A stretch of DNA of 64,000 nucleotides from Ustilaginoidea virens (GCF_000687475.1 NC_057318.1:5766001-5830000); one strand, 5' to 3'; positions 35,265 to 48,373 are shown, counted from the first letter of the stretch. Notes: a model not told the origin generated them from the sequence alone. Numbers and translations: made by a program.

Positions 35265-38200
35265 TTAATCTAATAGACCCCATTTTAGGACCTAGCTAGG
35301 CCTATTATAAGTCCTAATATCCCCCCATTTAGCCTTAAATATTTCTTATATAGTAGTATCCTCGAAGTTTTCTAGGGGTTCCTATATTAGTAAGTTATAC
35401 CCTTTCTACTTTATAAGTATATTGCGTTTCTATCCCCGGCCCTATATATTCTTCGCTATAAGTATCTCTTTAACCTTATATTCCTCGTATGGGTTTATAG
35501 AGTCTTAAAGGAGGATAAGTAGGGGCCTAGATTATATATCGGTTATTACTTAATTAGGTAATAGATCGGAAGCAGCTCGCTTGACTAAATTAATATAAAA
35601 AACCGGATAGATACCTTATAGGATATTAAGCTAAATATTAAGCGGTAATAGGATGGCAATAATAGTATATTTAGTAGAGACCCAATCGAGCTTCTTATAT
35701 AGGCGGTTTATTTTAATATTCTAGAGGTTTAATTATACCTAATTATTAACCTAAAAGTGCTTAGCTAGGTATCGTAAATAGTTAATAGTATCTTACTATC
35801 ATTATTATGCGAAGGCGATAGCAGCCTAGGCTAATTCCTATCCCTCTTTAAGGTTACTAAAAAAAAGGGCTGTATACCCCTTTAGGGTAGTTAAACTTAA
35901 GGTTACCTCTAGAGGCAAGGCGATAATCGGAATATTAAACCTATTAAGCAGTTAGTTTAGGCTAAATTTGGTAATAGATGATATCTAGTTATTTAACGCG
36001 AGTTAATATGCCGCGAGATGGTGTGGCTAATCGTACTAATTAAAGGAAACTATAATATAGAGGACCGCCTATACCTTTTAGTTTATTTGCTCTATACCGC
36101 TATTAGTTTAGGGGTGGTATGCTATTGATAGAAGTTGCTCGGTCTTAACTGATTTATATAGTGTAGACTAAAATTAGCCTACTTAATCCGAACTTTAATC
36201 GCTAATAATCTCCTTAGGGAAGCTATAAAAGCGCTATTAGCACTATTAGAAGCATTTTATATAGTCTTCTGCTTTTATTAAATATATAGCCTTAAGCTAG
36301 ATATACTTCGATAAGCGATCTATAATAATTATAAGGAATCGCAGGTCAGAAGTGTTATAGGTAGGAAGGTCGGTTATAAAATCAACCGATATTTACAACT
36401 AAAAGCAGTCCGCGATTAATAGTAGTTATAGTAACCTTTAGCGCAATTGGCGGCTCTTATGCACCCCGTAGTATTAGCAATTCCGAATGTATCTTACTAC
36501 CTTAGACGATATATTATCGAAGTGATAATCCTATCATAATAATTAGAAGGTAGTATTTTTCCTTAAGTAGCCCGTAATAGGCGAGTTATAGTAGTATTAG
36601 ATTACTATAGTGGTTAAGGGCTTAAACGATAGAAGCTATACCTATACCCGGTAAAAGAGTATACTATATGCATTTAGGGTATAGTCGGCAATTTATTCTT
36701 ATATCGCCGCCTCTACTGGAAATTATTATTCTTTATTCGCGATTGCCATCTATTAGGCCTAATATATACTATTTTCGGATATTGCTTAGTCCTAAATAGC
36801 TTAAAGGTAGGAATCGGCGAAGATATATAGGCCATAAGGTAGGGTGGTCTATAGGGCTAAAGTCGGTATCATCTTACCTTCTATCTTATCTATATTGAGT
36901 ACTAAAATAGATAGCGGTTTTAAGATCTAGCTAATTTATAGCTCTACCCTATCTGCCTTTTATTCCCGTCGAGAAAATATATTAAAGCATTAGGCTTATA
37001 ACCTTAGCTTATACTAAAGATAAAAGTTAAAGAGTATTAGAGTCTCAGCCTATTGGGCTTATTGCTTAGATATTTCTTATAGTCGGGCGAAGTACTTTAG
37101 GTTCTTATAGTCGGTAAGGATAGTAAAGGGGGAGGCTACTAAATAGAATTCTATTAACTATACCTTAAGGCAAAAGATAATAGCGAGGAGTTCTTTATCG
37201 TATATAGTATAGTTCTATTCCGCATCTAATAAGCAAGCGGAATAGTATATGATAGGGTAGAGTATACTATCCTCCCCGATTTATAATAGATAGCCGCCGA
37301 GGGCTATATTAGAATTATCTACCTTAAAGACTATCTCTTTATTGGGGTCCTATTAGGCGAGAACTAGAGACGATATAAAATACTACTTAAGCGCTTAAAA
37401 TGCCGCCTCTTTTTTATCTAGCTATTAGAATAAAACCCCTTTTTTTATTAACCTAACTAAAGGGTCAATAAGGCAGGAAAAGTTTAGGATAAAATCGCGG
37501 TAGAAGTTAGTAAAACCGAGGAAACTATAAACGCCTTTTAATTTCGTAAGTGCTTTTTAGTTCTAAATAGCCTTAATCTTTTTAGGGTCTAGATAGATTT
37601 CCTTTCCGGCCGTTATAATATATCCTAAGTACTAGACCTCCTTTACTGCGAAATCGTATTTATTAAGATCTAAATTTAAGCTAGCCTTTTGTAATCGTCG
37701 AAAGACTTCCTTAATGCGCCCTATATAATCCGCCTTTATTCCCCCGGTATAGATTAAGACGTTATTAAGATAGGCAATTATAAAGTCTCCTAGCGTATTC
37801 CCTAAGGCCCTATTAATATATCTTTAGAAGGTCGTAGGGGCCCTAATTAGGCTAAATAGCATAATAAGCCATTCAAATAGTCCGAATCATATATAGAATA
37901 CAGTTTATTGCAAAATGGTGATTCAGAACACTGTTGGAAATGTACTGGATACCGACAGTGGCGTATAAGGCGTTGCAGAATAAAACAAAGAGCTGGTTAA
38001 AGATTTAAAGCGCACAAGAGGTTGACCAGAGCAAAGATGTCAGGGAAATCTGATTCTAATTGTTGGTGACTATTCTAGCTAGAAAGAGGGAATTTTGGGC
38101 ATATTTCTACTATCTTGAAAAAGTGGTTGAAAATAATGAAAAACCGCAAAAATAGCGAAAAAAACCGACGAAAAGTCGGTCTGCCCAACCGTGCCCAGTC

Positions 38201-39840
38201 TATGCCCAATATCCTACCCAGTGCATACCCAACCAAGCCCAGTAGCTTATAGCGGTGTGCCGGATGCCCTATAACAGCCTGCCGTACGGGCCGGAAGCCC
38301 TATATCGGTCTGCCGTAAATGACCGGTGTAGCGGGTGACTGTATGTAGAAGGCCGAAAGTGCTGGTATTAGCAAGGTTTGCCCATTTGGTAATCCCGTAG
38401 AAATGCGCCGCCTGTTGTGGGCCCTGTGGCCCGCTGTGACCGGCCGCTGTGGCCGGCTGTGGGGCGCTGTGCCGGTGCCGTGACCGGCGCTGTGGCCCAC
38501 TGTAATCGGCGTTGTGGGGCGCTGTGCCCCACCATAGCGCCTGGTATAGCCACCGCGATATCTCAACGCAGAAACGTCGTATGGTGGCGAGACCAGTACC
38601 AAAATACAGCTAAAAAGGCGCTGATTTCAACACAGTTAAATATTTATCGCCCTCTACAATATATATCTTATAGAATACTACGCGTATATTAACCTTAGTA
38701 AACTATTTCGCTTAGGATAAGGATCGTAAGGTCTCCTTAATTAAGGGGAGGGGGTATTGGTCTTAGACTATAACCTTATTAAGGGCCTGGTAGTCGATGC
38801 AAAAACGCTACCTACTATTCCCTTTTCTGGCTAATAGGACTAGTGCTACTACCGATAAAGAGCTCGCGTAGATCTATCTTTTATCTATTAGGTTAGTTAT
38901 TTATCTTCGAACCTTAAGTAATTAGTCTTATAGTATATTATATAATAGGCCCTAAAGTAAGTCTAGCTGGCTCCTATCTGTAGTCTTTTTAAGCCGGATA
39001 TAATAGTCTAATATATCTTAGTACGGAAAGAGATTAGAAGCCTTCTCCTTATTAAAAAGGTCGGCAAATTCCTATAATTCTATCGGGAGTACTTATAGCT
39101 CTTACAATTATAGGGCAGAGTCTTAATAAGGTGATAGTATAATACAGAGGATGCATATTATCTCCTATAAGCTTATCGCAATAAAGGAAGTCGACCGGTC
39201 CCTAGAGTATTTCGCCCGCTTTAGTATACTATAGAAGACTAAGCTAAGGATATTTATTGCAGTTGGCCCTTATCGCCTTCTCGTCGATTCCTTAATAATA
39301 AAGCTACTTACCGATCCGATCTTTAATTAGTATCGCTTCGCCTATAGTATAATATTATAGTATTCTATCTAAAGCATCCTAAGGATAATATCGCAGGTAA
39401 GGCCTAAGATAACGTAAAGTATAACTATAGATAGCTATCCATTAATATCGATCGCTATATAGACGATATAAGTAATAAAGGAATATATTACCTTATATTC
39501 TCCTAAACGGCTCTAAATATCTACTGCCGTTCCGATTTCTTTATATTATAGTAGGCGGATAAGTTAGAAGCCTAACCGTTATACTATCTTTTCGCTTATA
39601 GCGCTATAGTAATTATATCCCGAGTCGATTAAGGTATTAATAAAGGTATAGGATTTATATAAGATTGGTACTAAAAAGGGGTATCTATTTATTCGTTTTG
39701 CGATCTCTTTTAATTCCTTCTATAATCGGGCCGGGGTCTATATATACATCTTAAGCCCTTTAATAAGACTAGGTTTAAGGGTTATTCTTTTTCTTAATCT
39801 TTATTACTACTTTCGACCTTTATAACTTATAAGTTAAGTG
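35265..39840 (-). pseudogene. Gypsy G1#1 pol (RT-RNase H-integrase-chromodomain), RIP-inactivated
   Basis: RT: R-F-C-I-D-Y-Q-A-L-N-K-V near 38,790; P-L-P-L-I-K-E-T-L; then, after the solo LTR, F-G-L-F-E-W-L-I-M. The active site reads Y-L-N-N (37,761-37,772) where Y-L-D-D is expected, a RIP consequence. RNase H has T-D-Y-K-N-L-K-Y-F near 37,100. The integrase core has I-D-R-L-S-K-Y-I near 36,320. A chromodomain reads E-P-L-E-N-F-E-D-T-T-I and A-K-W-G-D-I-R at about 35,290-35,390, marking a chromovirus, a class known to target heterochromatin. A decayed zinc-knuckle-like stretch lies near 39,850. Many TAA/TAG stops. Confidence 0.85.
37906..38632 (-). repeat. Solo LTR of Copia family A
   Basis: 727 bp, inverted A-family LTR (TATTGCAAAA... 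to GATTTCAACA) with perfect CAGTT duplication (37,901-37,905 and 38,633-38,637) and no internal region. It lies between the E-G-D-K-Y-L-T and F-G-L-F-E-W coding parts of G1#1 RT. This is the product of LTR-LTR recombination of a full A insertion. Confidence 0.95.
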
Positions 39841-39849
39841 AGGCCACTT

Positions 39850-40340
39850 TAGCTATATTAGATTAGATTGCCGGCAATAGGTGGCATATAAACGTCTAAT
39901 AATTAGGAGAGCTACACCGAAAATAAAGACCTTTCTTCTTACGATCTTTATACCATTCTTTAGAGACCTATATCGCCCTAGGCGTATACTAATTACCCTT
40001 CGAGTCCAGCTTATTAATACCCGATATTTATATATCGCCCTCGGAATCCTAAGTATATATCGGTCGGGAATAGGTCGAACCTATATAGTGATTAATAGTC
40101 AAGCTAGTCTTAATATTAATAGCAATTTATCGGTAATAATCTACCGCCGAATAATAGTTATGATAGGAGACCCTAAGGCTAATAATCTTATTAGCTATAC
40201 GAGCGTTAAGTGCCGATTGGAGGTATTTAAACTTAACTTCTTTAGGCTAACCGAGACCGCTAATAAGCATAAGTTTTTCCTTAAATCGCATAAAGAAGGC
40301 GGCAAAAGGTTCTTTAGGGCCTTAGCGTAAGGAGTGCTTA
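39850..40340 (-). pseudogene. Gypsy G1#1 gag fragment
   Basis: Minus-strand translation near 40,320-40,060 reads K-E-P-F-A-A-F-F-M-R-F-K-E-K-L and K-F-K-Y-L-Q-S-A-L-N-A-R, the helical pattern of Gypsy capsid proteins. The N-terminal part (40,340-40,970) is too decayed to delimit. The 149-codon plus-strand frame here is its antisense shadow. Confidence 0.6.
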
Positions 40341-40969
40341 AGCTTAGTAATAGCGCGATCCTATTGGTGTAGGTCCTTAAAGAGATATTAGAGGTATTCG
40401 AAGAACTTTATTATATTATAATTATAAGCTATACTATTTTCGAAAAAGGCCGCAACCTATAATTAGACTATAGACGAAAGGTTCTGAAAAATAAATATCT
40501 ATTAGGTCTTCTTATCCCTAATAAATTCCTTATCGACCTTAAGCTTATATTGTATAAAGGTCCGCTAGGCTATAAATATAGCCTTTTTGCTATTGAAGGG
40601 GTCCCCTATCGGGATCGGCTTGCGTTTTAGCTGGGTATCTTAAGCTATAGGGAGGGGGGCGTTCTATTGTACGACTGGGGCCGGTTGGGTGGCATTTTAA
40701 GAGCTATTTAACTGGTTCGTAAGGAGGGTCTATAGCGAGGCGGCAATAGTAGCGAGGTGTTATGCGTTAGTCTATATCTGCGCCTCTATCTATTATAACC
40801 CCGATGCGAGCTGCTCTACTCGGGTATATGTATTACATTAGGGGCATCGTAGTCTCGAGTTATCTATACCCATTTCTCCAGGTGTACTCATCTCGATATC
40901 TTGTATAGCCTGTATCATCGGCTCTATAATGTGAGGTTATAATAGCAAGGCTGAGAGAGTCTATTTAAA

Positions 40970-41211
40970 TTTAAAGGATTAGCCCTAGGGCTACTGCGAA
41001 TAGGCGTCGAATGAATATATTAAATAGACTAAGGAGGAAAGGAAGAGGATTTAAATAGGGGCCTCTAAGTAGTCTATTTATGCCTGTATGTAGTATAGGC
41101 CGAGTCTTTAGCGAGCCCTTGTGACCCCGTGCCGATACTCCTTAGGCTAGTCGCGGGCGCAGCCCGAGTCCTAGCCACATTGTGGCGCGGGCGTAGCCCG
41201 AGCCCGTGACA
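40970..41211 (-). repeat. 5' LTR of Gypsy G1#1
   Basis: 242 bp, TTTAAAGGAT to CCCGTGACA, followed by the TATAT duplication. Its outer end is less mutated than that of its partner. Confidence 0.9.
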
Positions 41212-41216
41212 TATAT

Positions 41217-44200
41217 ATTCCTACCTTAGATATTAATATTATTAGCGGTGTAAAGCACTATGCCGCTAAAGGGGTATTAATTAAAAATCAGCTTTGGTCA
41301 GCAAGCCGTAAATGTATCGGCATTTTTAACTTTGAAAAATACGGCTTTTTCCTTCCACAAAAAGGAATAGACACACCACTACTGCATCAACCTTACAGCC
41401 ATTATACTATTACTAATAGTATAACAGTAGAGGTCCCCAGCCCTATTAACCCTGCTGATTATAGTGATCCTGAGGATACTACTATTACCCCTGTTCCTAT
41501 TACTGCAACTAGTAAGGAATCTGTAGAGGCTACTAGCCCTACTACTAACTCTTTCGCTATTACGACTAGCGAAGAGCCCGCTATTACGACTAGCGAAAAT
41601 CCCATAGTGGTTACTAACCCTACTCCTGCCCCTATAGCTGCTGATACAGAATATCAGAAGCTATTACAATTAGCCGGCATTTGGCATGTACGGCTAGGGC
41701 ATATAGGTATTCAGCTACTTAAAAAGACTTATGCTAATACCCCTGGTCTTCCTAACCTTAATAAGGTTAAAGATGCTGATTTTCGCTGCCTAGCCTGTAT
41801 ACAGGCTAAGAAGGTTAGAAGACCTTCTAAAGATGCGATTCTAAATCCAGCTAAATGCCTGGATATTATAGAAGGTGATACTTTTGCTATATCACCTATG
41901 CTATATAACAAACGACCTGTTGCCCTTATATTAGTGGACAGAAAATCCCGATTTCGTTGGCTATACTTACTGCCTAATAGGGAAGGCACTATTGTATTTA
42001 AAGCATTACAGAGCTTTATACAGAGCCTACAGGTCAGATATAGTAAAACGCCTGTTGAATTCTATTATGATGGTGGAAATGAAATCAATAAAATGCTTAG
42101 TGATTGGCTTGTCGAATAGGGTATAACTTTAATACATCTTGCCCTTATATTCACGAACAAAACGGCCTAGCTGAGCGGTCTATTAGGGTTATAGCTGATA
42201 GACTACGTGCTACTATGGCTTGGTCAAGACTACCATCTAACCTCTGGTCTGCTGTTATTACCGGCGTTGTTATGCTAGTAAATATAATAGCTATTACTAA
42301 TAGACCTTCTAGCCCCTATCAGGAGCTACTAAAGGATTATGACTATATTATGCCGGAGCACTACCCTGATCTTATTAACCTTAGGGCTATTGGAGCAGCT
42401 ATTGAAGTGCTTATACCACACGAAAAGCGTGTAAAAAGCCGCAAATTAGCGCCCTATACCGAGCCTGGTAGGCTCCTTGCCACTCTAGGTAATAATACTT
42501 ACCTAGTCTACCTTCTAAAGAAGAAGGTTGTTACTAAAACAACTTTTATTACCTTTATTCATTAAAATGAAGGTATAGGCCCTATTTCTAATGGCCTAGA
42601 AGGAGACTTTTATAGAGGGCAAAATACAGGTTCAGAGGGGGTATTTAGTAGAGAACCTGCTATTTTACTGGATGACCTAGAAAGCATTTCTGACCCTACT
42701 AACTCTACTAACCTTACTAGCATTACTAATACTAATGCTATATCGGATGACCTGGAAAGCATGCCGGACCCTACTAATACTAGCGTTATTAATACTAATG
42801 CTACCTTGGATAACCGTCCTATATTACAGTCCCTGGCTACTGCAAAGGATGACCTTATAGATATCCTTACTAGCCTTACTCCTGCCGACCTTGCTGGCCC
42901 TGCTGGCCCTGCTGGCCCTGCTATACCTGCTAGCCCTACCGACCCTACTAGCCCTACCGACTTATTCCCTAATCAGGATTTATACCACCTGATATGGGAT
43001 TCCTACTATGCAGCTAAGCGTAAGCTAGCTAAAAAGGCCCCTGATGGTACGCCTAATAGCTGGAAGGATGTGCTACGATGCCCTGAAAAAGAAAAAGACC
43101 TTTGGATAAAGGCACTATTTAAGGAATTCGAGCAGCTTTTGGATACTAAAGTTTTCTAGTTTATTCCTAAGTCTAGCGTTCCTATTGATAGGAAAATTAT
43201 ACGCAATAGGCCTGTTTTTCGGGTTAAAAAGGATGCTAATAATCAGCCTATAAAATATAAGGCTAGATTAGTTGTCAAGGGCTTTATGCAAGTCGAAGGA
43301 AAGGACTTTTAGTATACCTATGCTTCTACCTCTATCCCACCCACCTGGAGGGTTATACTAGCTTTAGCTGCTAGCAATAACTGGGAGATAGAGCAAATCG
43401 ACTTTATAGGCGCCTTTCTAAATAGCGAACTTTCTGAGACCATTTATATGGATATCCCTGACGGATTCCTTGAATTTATAGAGAGCTTATTACTAACTGA
43501 TAGCAAGCTTTGGTCTAATATACAGCGCCAACGGCTACTAACTTTGCTTAAAGAAGCTGGATTCGACCCTTCTGTTAAACAAGCTATCTTGCTAAAGAAG
43601 GCCCTATACGGGCTAAAACAAGCACCCCGCGAATGGTAATATCGGCTAAAAGACCTAATTTCTAGTAAAGGTTTCTTATCTTTAGCTTCTAATGCTGCCG
43701 TCTTTTATAATAAGCAAACCAGCACCTTTATCATCACCTATGTTGACGATTGCCTATTAGTTGGTCCAAATATAACTTATATTAACCAGCTAAAAAGGAA
43801 ATTTCATAAGGTCTATGCTATAGAAGACCGCGGTCCGGCTTCCTTCTTCCTAGGTGTATAAATTATACGAAATAGGAAAGAAGGTCTATTGTGGCTATAC
43901 CAAGCCCAATTTATAGCAGAGGTTCTAGCTAAATTCGGCTTACAGGATACTAAACCCCAGCTAATTCCACTTCAACCAGGGATTCTAAATGAATCTAGTG
44001 GAAAAGATCTTAGCCCTACTGATCAGAGCCTTTATCAGAGCCTTACTGGCACTATAATGTGGCTTATAATGATGACTAGGCCCGACCTAGCATTTCCTAC
44101 CCAATACCTCTCCCGGTTTATGTCTAAGGCAACTAATGTATATCTAAATGCTGCGAAATGCGGCTTTAGCTGCCTTAAAGGCACTGAGAACCTAGCTATT

Positions 44201-44704
44201 TGCTTTAGTACTACTAAAAGCAACCAACAGCCTATTATAACCGCTTATTCTGATAGTGATTTTGCTGGCTGTAAAGAAACCTCTAAGTCTACTAGAGGCT
44301 TCTTAACTACTATTAATAGTGGTCCTATTAGCTGGCGTTCTAAGCGAGCCTCTTTAGTAGTGCTATCTACTTTAGAAGCTGAATCTGATGCATTACTTGA
44401 GACTATCTGTGAGGTATAGTGGCTTTCTAACCTTTGTAAGGAGCTGGAAATCGATATTCTACGCCCTATACCGTTATACTGCGATAATCAGGGCTCCATT
44501 TCGAATTCTAATGACCCTAATCAGCACGCTCGCACTAAGCATACGCTATTAAAATTCCGGTATATTAGGGAGCAAGCCCAGCTGGGCTTGGTTAAAATTA
44601 CCTATTTACCTACTAATAGTATGCCTGCTAACGGTCTTACTAAGCCACTGCCGGGCCCTAAATTTACTAGGTTCCGCGAGTTACTAGGTCTTAGGGCCTG
44701 CTAA
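41217..44704 (+). pseudogene. Copia B#2 integrase-RT-RNase H, RIP-inactivated
   Basis: Resumes the B#2 frame with Y-I-P-T-L-D-I-N-I-I-S-G-V-K-H-Y. The integrase zinc region is H-V-R-L-G-H-I-G and C-L-A-C (41,686-41,810). A one-base deletion near 42,127 shifts the frame in the core relative to B#1; the core glutamate context is L-A-E-R-S-I-R (42,170). The linker (42,580-43,010) is P/T/D-rich. RT has R-V-K-K-D-A-N-N, A-L-Y-G-L-K-Q-A-P-R-E-W and intact Y-V-D-D (43,739-43,750). RNase H has S-D-S-D-F-A-G and T-L-E-A-E-S-D-A; the end is H-A-R-T-K-H then TAA at 44,702. The longest clean piece is 176 codons (43,889-44,419). Confidence 0.9.
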
Positions 44705-44819
44705 CTTATACTAACTTACTTTTACTAAGGTTTTTCTTATGTTTTTCCTTAGCACTTTTATTGTATTTTCTTTTCCTATCCTTTATACGACGATTAGCTT
44801 GATATTATAGTAGCTAATC

Positions 44820-44827
44820 AGAGGGGG
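44820..44827 (+). other. Polypurine tract, B#2
   Basis: AGAGGGGG touching the 3' LTR. Confidence 0.8.
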
Positions 44828-45578
44828 TGTTAAAATCCTATAGTAGCCTACTAGGCTGCTGGCCTAATGCCCTACTGGTCTACTAACCTTCTGGCCCTTA
44901 TACCGTCTTTTAGACTTATGGTGGTCTTACCAACCCAGGCCCTTGCCTTTTACCTTAAGGATTTTCAGTGGATTATTTACTGTATATCAAGTAAGGTAGG
45001 CCTTAAGGTAGGCCTTGTTAAAAAGGTGTGGCATTGCTAAATTAGCGTGGTGGGTCTACTAGCGTGGTGGCTAGTCCACTAGTGTAGTGGGTAGTCTACT
45101 AGTGTGGTGGGTAGTCACTAGCGTGGTGGCTAGTTACTAGTGCGGTGACTAGTTACTAGTGCGGTGGTTAGGGTGGTTGAAAAGGCCCGATATAGTGGGG
45201 CTGCTGACGTATTATATACGTGGCATAGCGAGCATTACGGGGAGCTTTCTTACTGGCTACCCTGGATGCCTGGGCCCACCCCTCCTTCGTGTATATATAG
45301 GATAGCTTTCCCCCTTCTTTCTAGATAGTAGAAGGGTAGCACAATCGAGTCTGTTAATGCACTATATGCCTCTTAACTTCCACCTTCCCTGCGTTTCTGG
45401 TTATCTTATATTTGCCTTGCCTTTACACTTGCCCTGCTTTATAGCACTTGTATAGTCTTAGGACTTGGTGAAAAATCTAGTATTTATACTAAGATTAGTT
45501 CACAGGTCGCAGACAGTCTTGTGCCATCTAGCTAGCTAGTAAGGCTCTGCTTTTATAGTGACCTTGAGAATTGCAATA
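44828..45578 (+). repeat. 3' LTR of Copia B#2
   Basis: 751 bp, the same length as the 5' LTR and nearly identical. CACTAGTG array at about 45,050-45,170; followed by GCTAT. Confidence 0.93.
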
Positions 45579-46796
45579 GCTATTAATTGCAATAGGGCCT
45601 ACTTTAGTTTTTACTAATTCTAAATCGTTTTTAATCTTAAATCTCTATTGATTTTATAATTAACTTCTTAGCCTATAATGCCTCTAACCCGTATTACCTA
45701 ATGGTTATTACCAACCGTCTATCTAAATATATTTAGCTTAAGGCGATATACTTAATGCGAGCGGAAGATTATATAAAATAGTTTCTCGATTATTAGTAGC
45801 AGTATTATAGATTCCCCGCCTAGATTATTAGCGATAGAGGCTTAGACTAAATAGGCTAATTCTAGACTATAATATATAAGGCTATTAGGACTAAATAACT
45901 CCTTTCTACTATATACTACCTATAGACTAATAGTAATATAGAGCGTATAAACTAAGAGGTCTAGGCCGTCTTATATATCAAAGTAGCATTCGATTAGTAC
46001 GATTAGCCCTAATACCTCGTGATTTGCTAATATACTCTAAATAACTATACTTCTTTAGTTACCGGATATAGTCTAAACTATTTTCTAAATAGCTTCGACT
46101 CTTTTATTATAATGCCTCTCTTTAATATTACGCCGAGCTTAATAACCCTTAAGGGGCAAGTAGGGCGCTTTTTAGCTATAATATAGAAGGGGGGCGAACT
46201 CGCCTAAGCCGCTATTGCTTTTACTTAATAGCGGTAGTAGGATATAATGAACCGTTCCTAATGCCTAGCGGAATACTACTAAGTTAGGGACTAAGTTTAG
46301 CTAAGCCTATAGAATATTAAGACTAATTAGCCTTATAAGAAGCTCGATTAGGTATCTATTAAGTATACTATTATAGCCGTTCTATCCCCGCTTAATATCT
46401 AACTTAATGTCCCCGATGGTATCTACCTAGTCTTTTATATTAATCTTATAGAATGTGCCGCTTCCGACCTACTGCTGAGCTAAATACTTATAGATATTAG
46501 GCCCGGCCCCCTATTAGTCCTATTAGAAGACTCTGATACCCTATATAAGGAATTCGAAGTTAAGGAGATATTAGCTACTAAAAACGCTTAAGGTCGTAGC
46601 GGCAAATATAATATACTGGTAAAATAGAAGGGATACGATTTGCTAACTTAGGAACTATTAGAGAACTTTAAGGATACTATAGTGCGGGAGGTATTTAAGG
46701 TTAAATAGGGGGATATTCGGATATATAATAGGCCCGGTCGAACCCTATAGTAACTCCGATATAGAAACAGATAAAATTTTTCCTAGAGAAGGGGGG
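45579..46796 (+). pseudogene. Gypsy G2 integrase core and chromodomain
   Basis: Translation gives S-I-D-F-I-T-N-F-L-A, V-I-T-N-R-L-S-K-Y-I (first catalytic Asp region, D to N), I-I-S-D-R-G (second Asp, near 45,830) and T-N-S-N-I-E-R-I-N (catalytic Glu region, near 45,940). A chromodomain-like end follows: Y-N-I-L-V-K, K-G-Y-D, E-L-L-E-N-F-K-D (about 46,610-46,700). It ends within about 90 bp of the 3' LTR with a purine tract just before it. It closely resembles the G1#1 protein, so both are one chromovirus family. Confidence 0.85.
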
Positions 46797-47059
46797 TATA
46801 TTACGGACTCGGGCTATGCCTATATTATGGATTGATTGGGGCTTAGGGCTTAGGCTGCGCCTATCCCTAGTCTGGGACGGATGATATAAGGTAGACGCGC
46901 GGGCCTATAGGGCGACGTTAGGGCTCTAGCCCGCGCTATATATGGATGTATATAGACTGCGGAAGGGACCCGATTCGGGCTCTTCTCCCTTCCTCTTTAG
47001 TTTTATTAATACATCCGATTAACGCCTATTCGCAATCGCCCTAGGGCCAGTCCGTTACA
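46797..47059 (+). repeat. 3' LTR of Gypsy G2
   Basis: 263 bp, TATTACGGAC to TCCGTTACA, related to the reverse complement of the G1#1 LTRs at both ends but with a divergent middle. It is the right boundary of the element that hosts the nest. Confidence 0.85.
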
Positions 47060-47211
47060 GCAGTGGGTAATATATAAATATCTAATGCTTAAAAGAGTTA
47101 TACTAAAGATAGAGACCTTTCTTTCTATAATCTTTATATTATTCTTTAGAGATTTATATTGTCTTAAATATATACCAATTACCCTTTAAGTCTAGTTTAT
47201 TAACGCTTAAT

Positions 47212-47424
47212 TATAACGAAGTGGCCTAATTGGGCCCTAAGCGGGTGTCTGCGCACATCGCCAGGTAAAAACCTACTCTTCTGCCTGACCGTTAGACTAG
47301 ACAAAAGAGTACGTATTATACTAAGTTACCATATTTGGTACAATTGACACCTATATCCCCTTGGCACTATGCTGCGCGCAAGCTTGCCCTTATTATGATA
47401 CGGGCGTAGCCCGAATCCTTGACA
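47212..47424. repeat. Solo LTR of a further Gypsy-like family
   Basis: 213 bp interrupting G1#2 gag sequence, starting TATAACGAAG (from TGTAACGAAG) and ending CCTTGACA, flanked by TTAAT (47,207-47,211) and CTAAT (47,425-47,429). It is absent at the same point in G1#1. It shares the GGGCGTAGCCCGA end motif with G1 LTRs but no other part, so it is a separate family. Confidence 0.75.
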
Positions 47425-48373
47425 CTAATATTTATATATCGCCCTTAGAATCCTAGGCGTATATCGGTTAGGGATAGGCCGAACCTATATAATAATTAAT
47501 AGTCAGGCTGGTTTTAATATCGATAGCAATTTATCGGTAATAGTCTACCGCCGAATAGTAATTATAATAGGAGACCCTAAGGCTAATAATCTTATTAGCT
47601 ATATAAGTATTAAGCGCTAATCGGAGGTATTTTAGCTTAATTTCTTTAGGCTAACCGAGACCGCTAGTAAATATAAGTTTTTCCTCGAATCGTATAAAAA
47701 AGGCAGTAAAAGGTTCCTTAGGGCCCTAGCGTAAAGAGTATTTAAGCTTAGTAATAGCGTAATCCTACCGGTATAGGTCTTTAAAGAGATATTAAAGGTA
47801 TTTAAAGAACTTTATTATATTATAATTGTAAGCTGTATTATTCTCGAAGAAGGCTGCGACCTATAATTAGACTATAGATAAAAGGTTCTAAAAGATAAAT
47901 ATCTATTAGGTCTTCTTATCCCCAATAAAGTCCTTATCGACCTTAAGCTCATATTATATAAAGGTCCGCTAGGCTATAAATATAGCCTTTTTGCTATTAA
48001 AAGGGTCCCTTATTAGGATCGGCTTACGCTTTAGCTGGGTATCCTAAGCCGTAGGGAGGGGGCCATTCTATTATACGATTAGGACCGGTTAGGGAGCGGC
48101 TTAGGAGCTATTTAACTAGTTCGCGAGGAGGGTCTATAGCGAGGCGGTAATAGCAGCGAGGTATTACGCGTTAGTCTGCATCTGCGCCTCTATCTATTAT
48201 AACCCTATTGCAAGCTGCTCTACTCGGGTATATATATTACATTAGGGGCATTATAGTCTCGGGTTATTTAGACCCGTTTCTCCAGGTATACTTATCTCGA
48301 TATCTTATATAGCCTGTATTATTGGCTCTATGATGTAAGGTTATAATAGTAAGGCTGAGAGAGTCTATTTAAA

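Larger units (their letters stand above)
33152..41211 (-). mobile_element. Gypsy chromovirus G1#1, nested in B#2, with extra 3' segment
   Basis: 8,060 bp with 242-bp LTRs and a perfect TATAT duplication (33,147-33,151 and 41,212-41,216). Gag, RT, RNase H, integrase and chromodomain run on the minus strand. An additional segment of about 1.85 kb lies between the chromodomain and the 3' LTR, carrying a plus-strand degraded frame. An A-family solo LTR (37,906-38,632) splits RT. Heavy RIP throughout. Confidence 0.94.
30173..45578 (+). mobile_element. Copia retrotransposon B#2, interrupted by Gypsy G1#1
   Basis: Plus-strand element with two 751-bp LTRs and a perfect GCTAT duplication (30,168-30,172 and 45,579-45,583). 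It carries an 8,060-bp Gypsy insert at 33,152-41,211. Without the insert it is about 7.3 kb, full-length with gag present. It lies inside the integrase region of G2. Confidence 0.95.

Noticed and set aside
39881..40330. 149-codon plus-strand frame in G1#1
   Set aside because: Antisense shadow of decayed gag, which reads sensibly on the minus strand.
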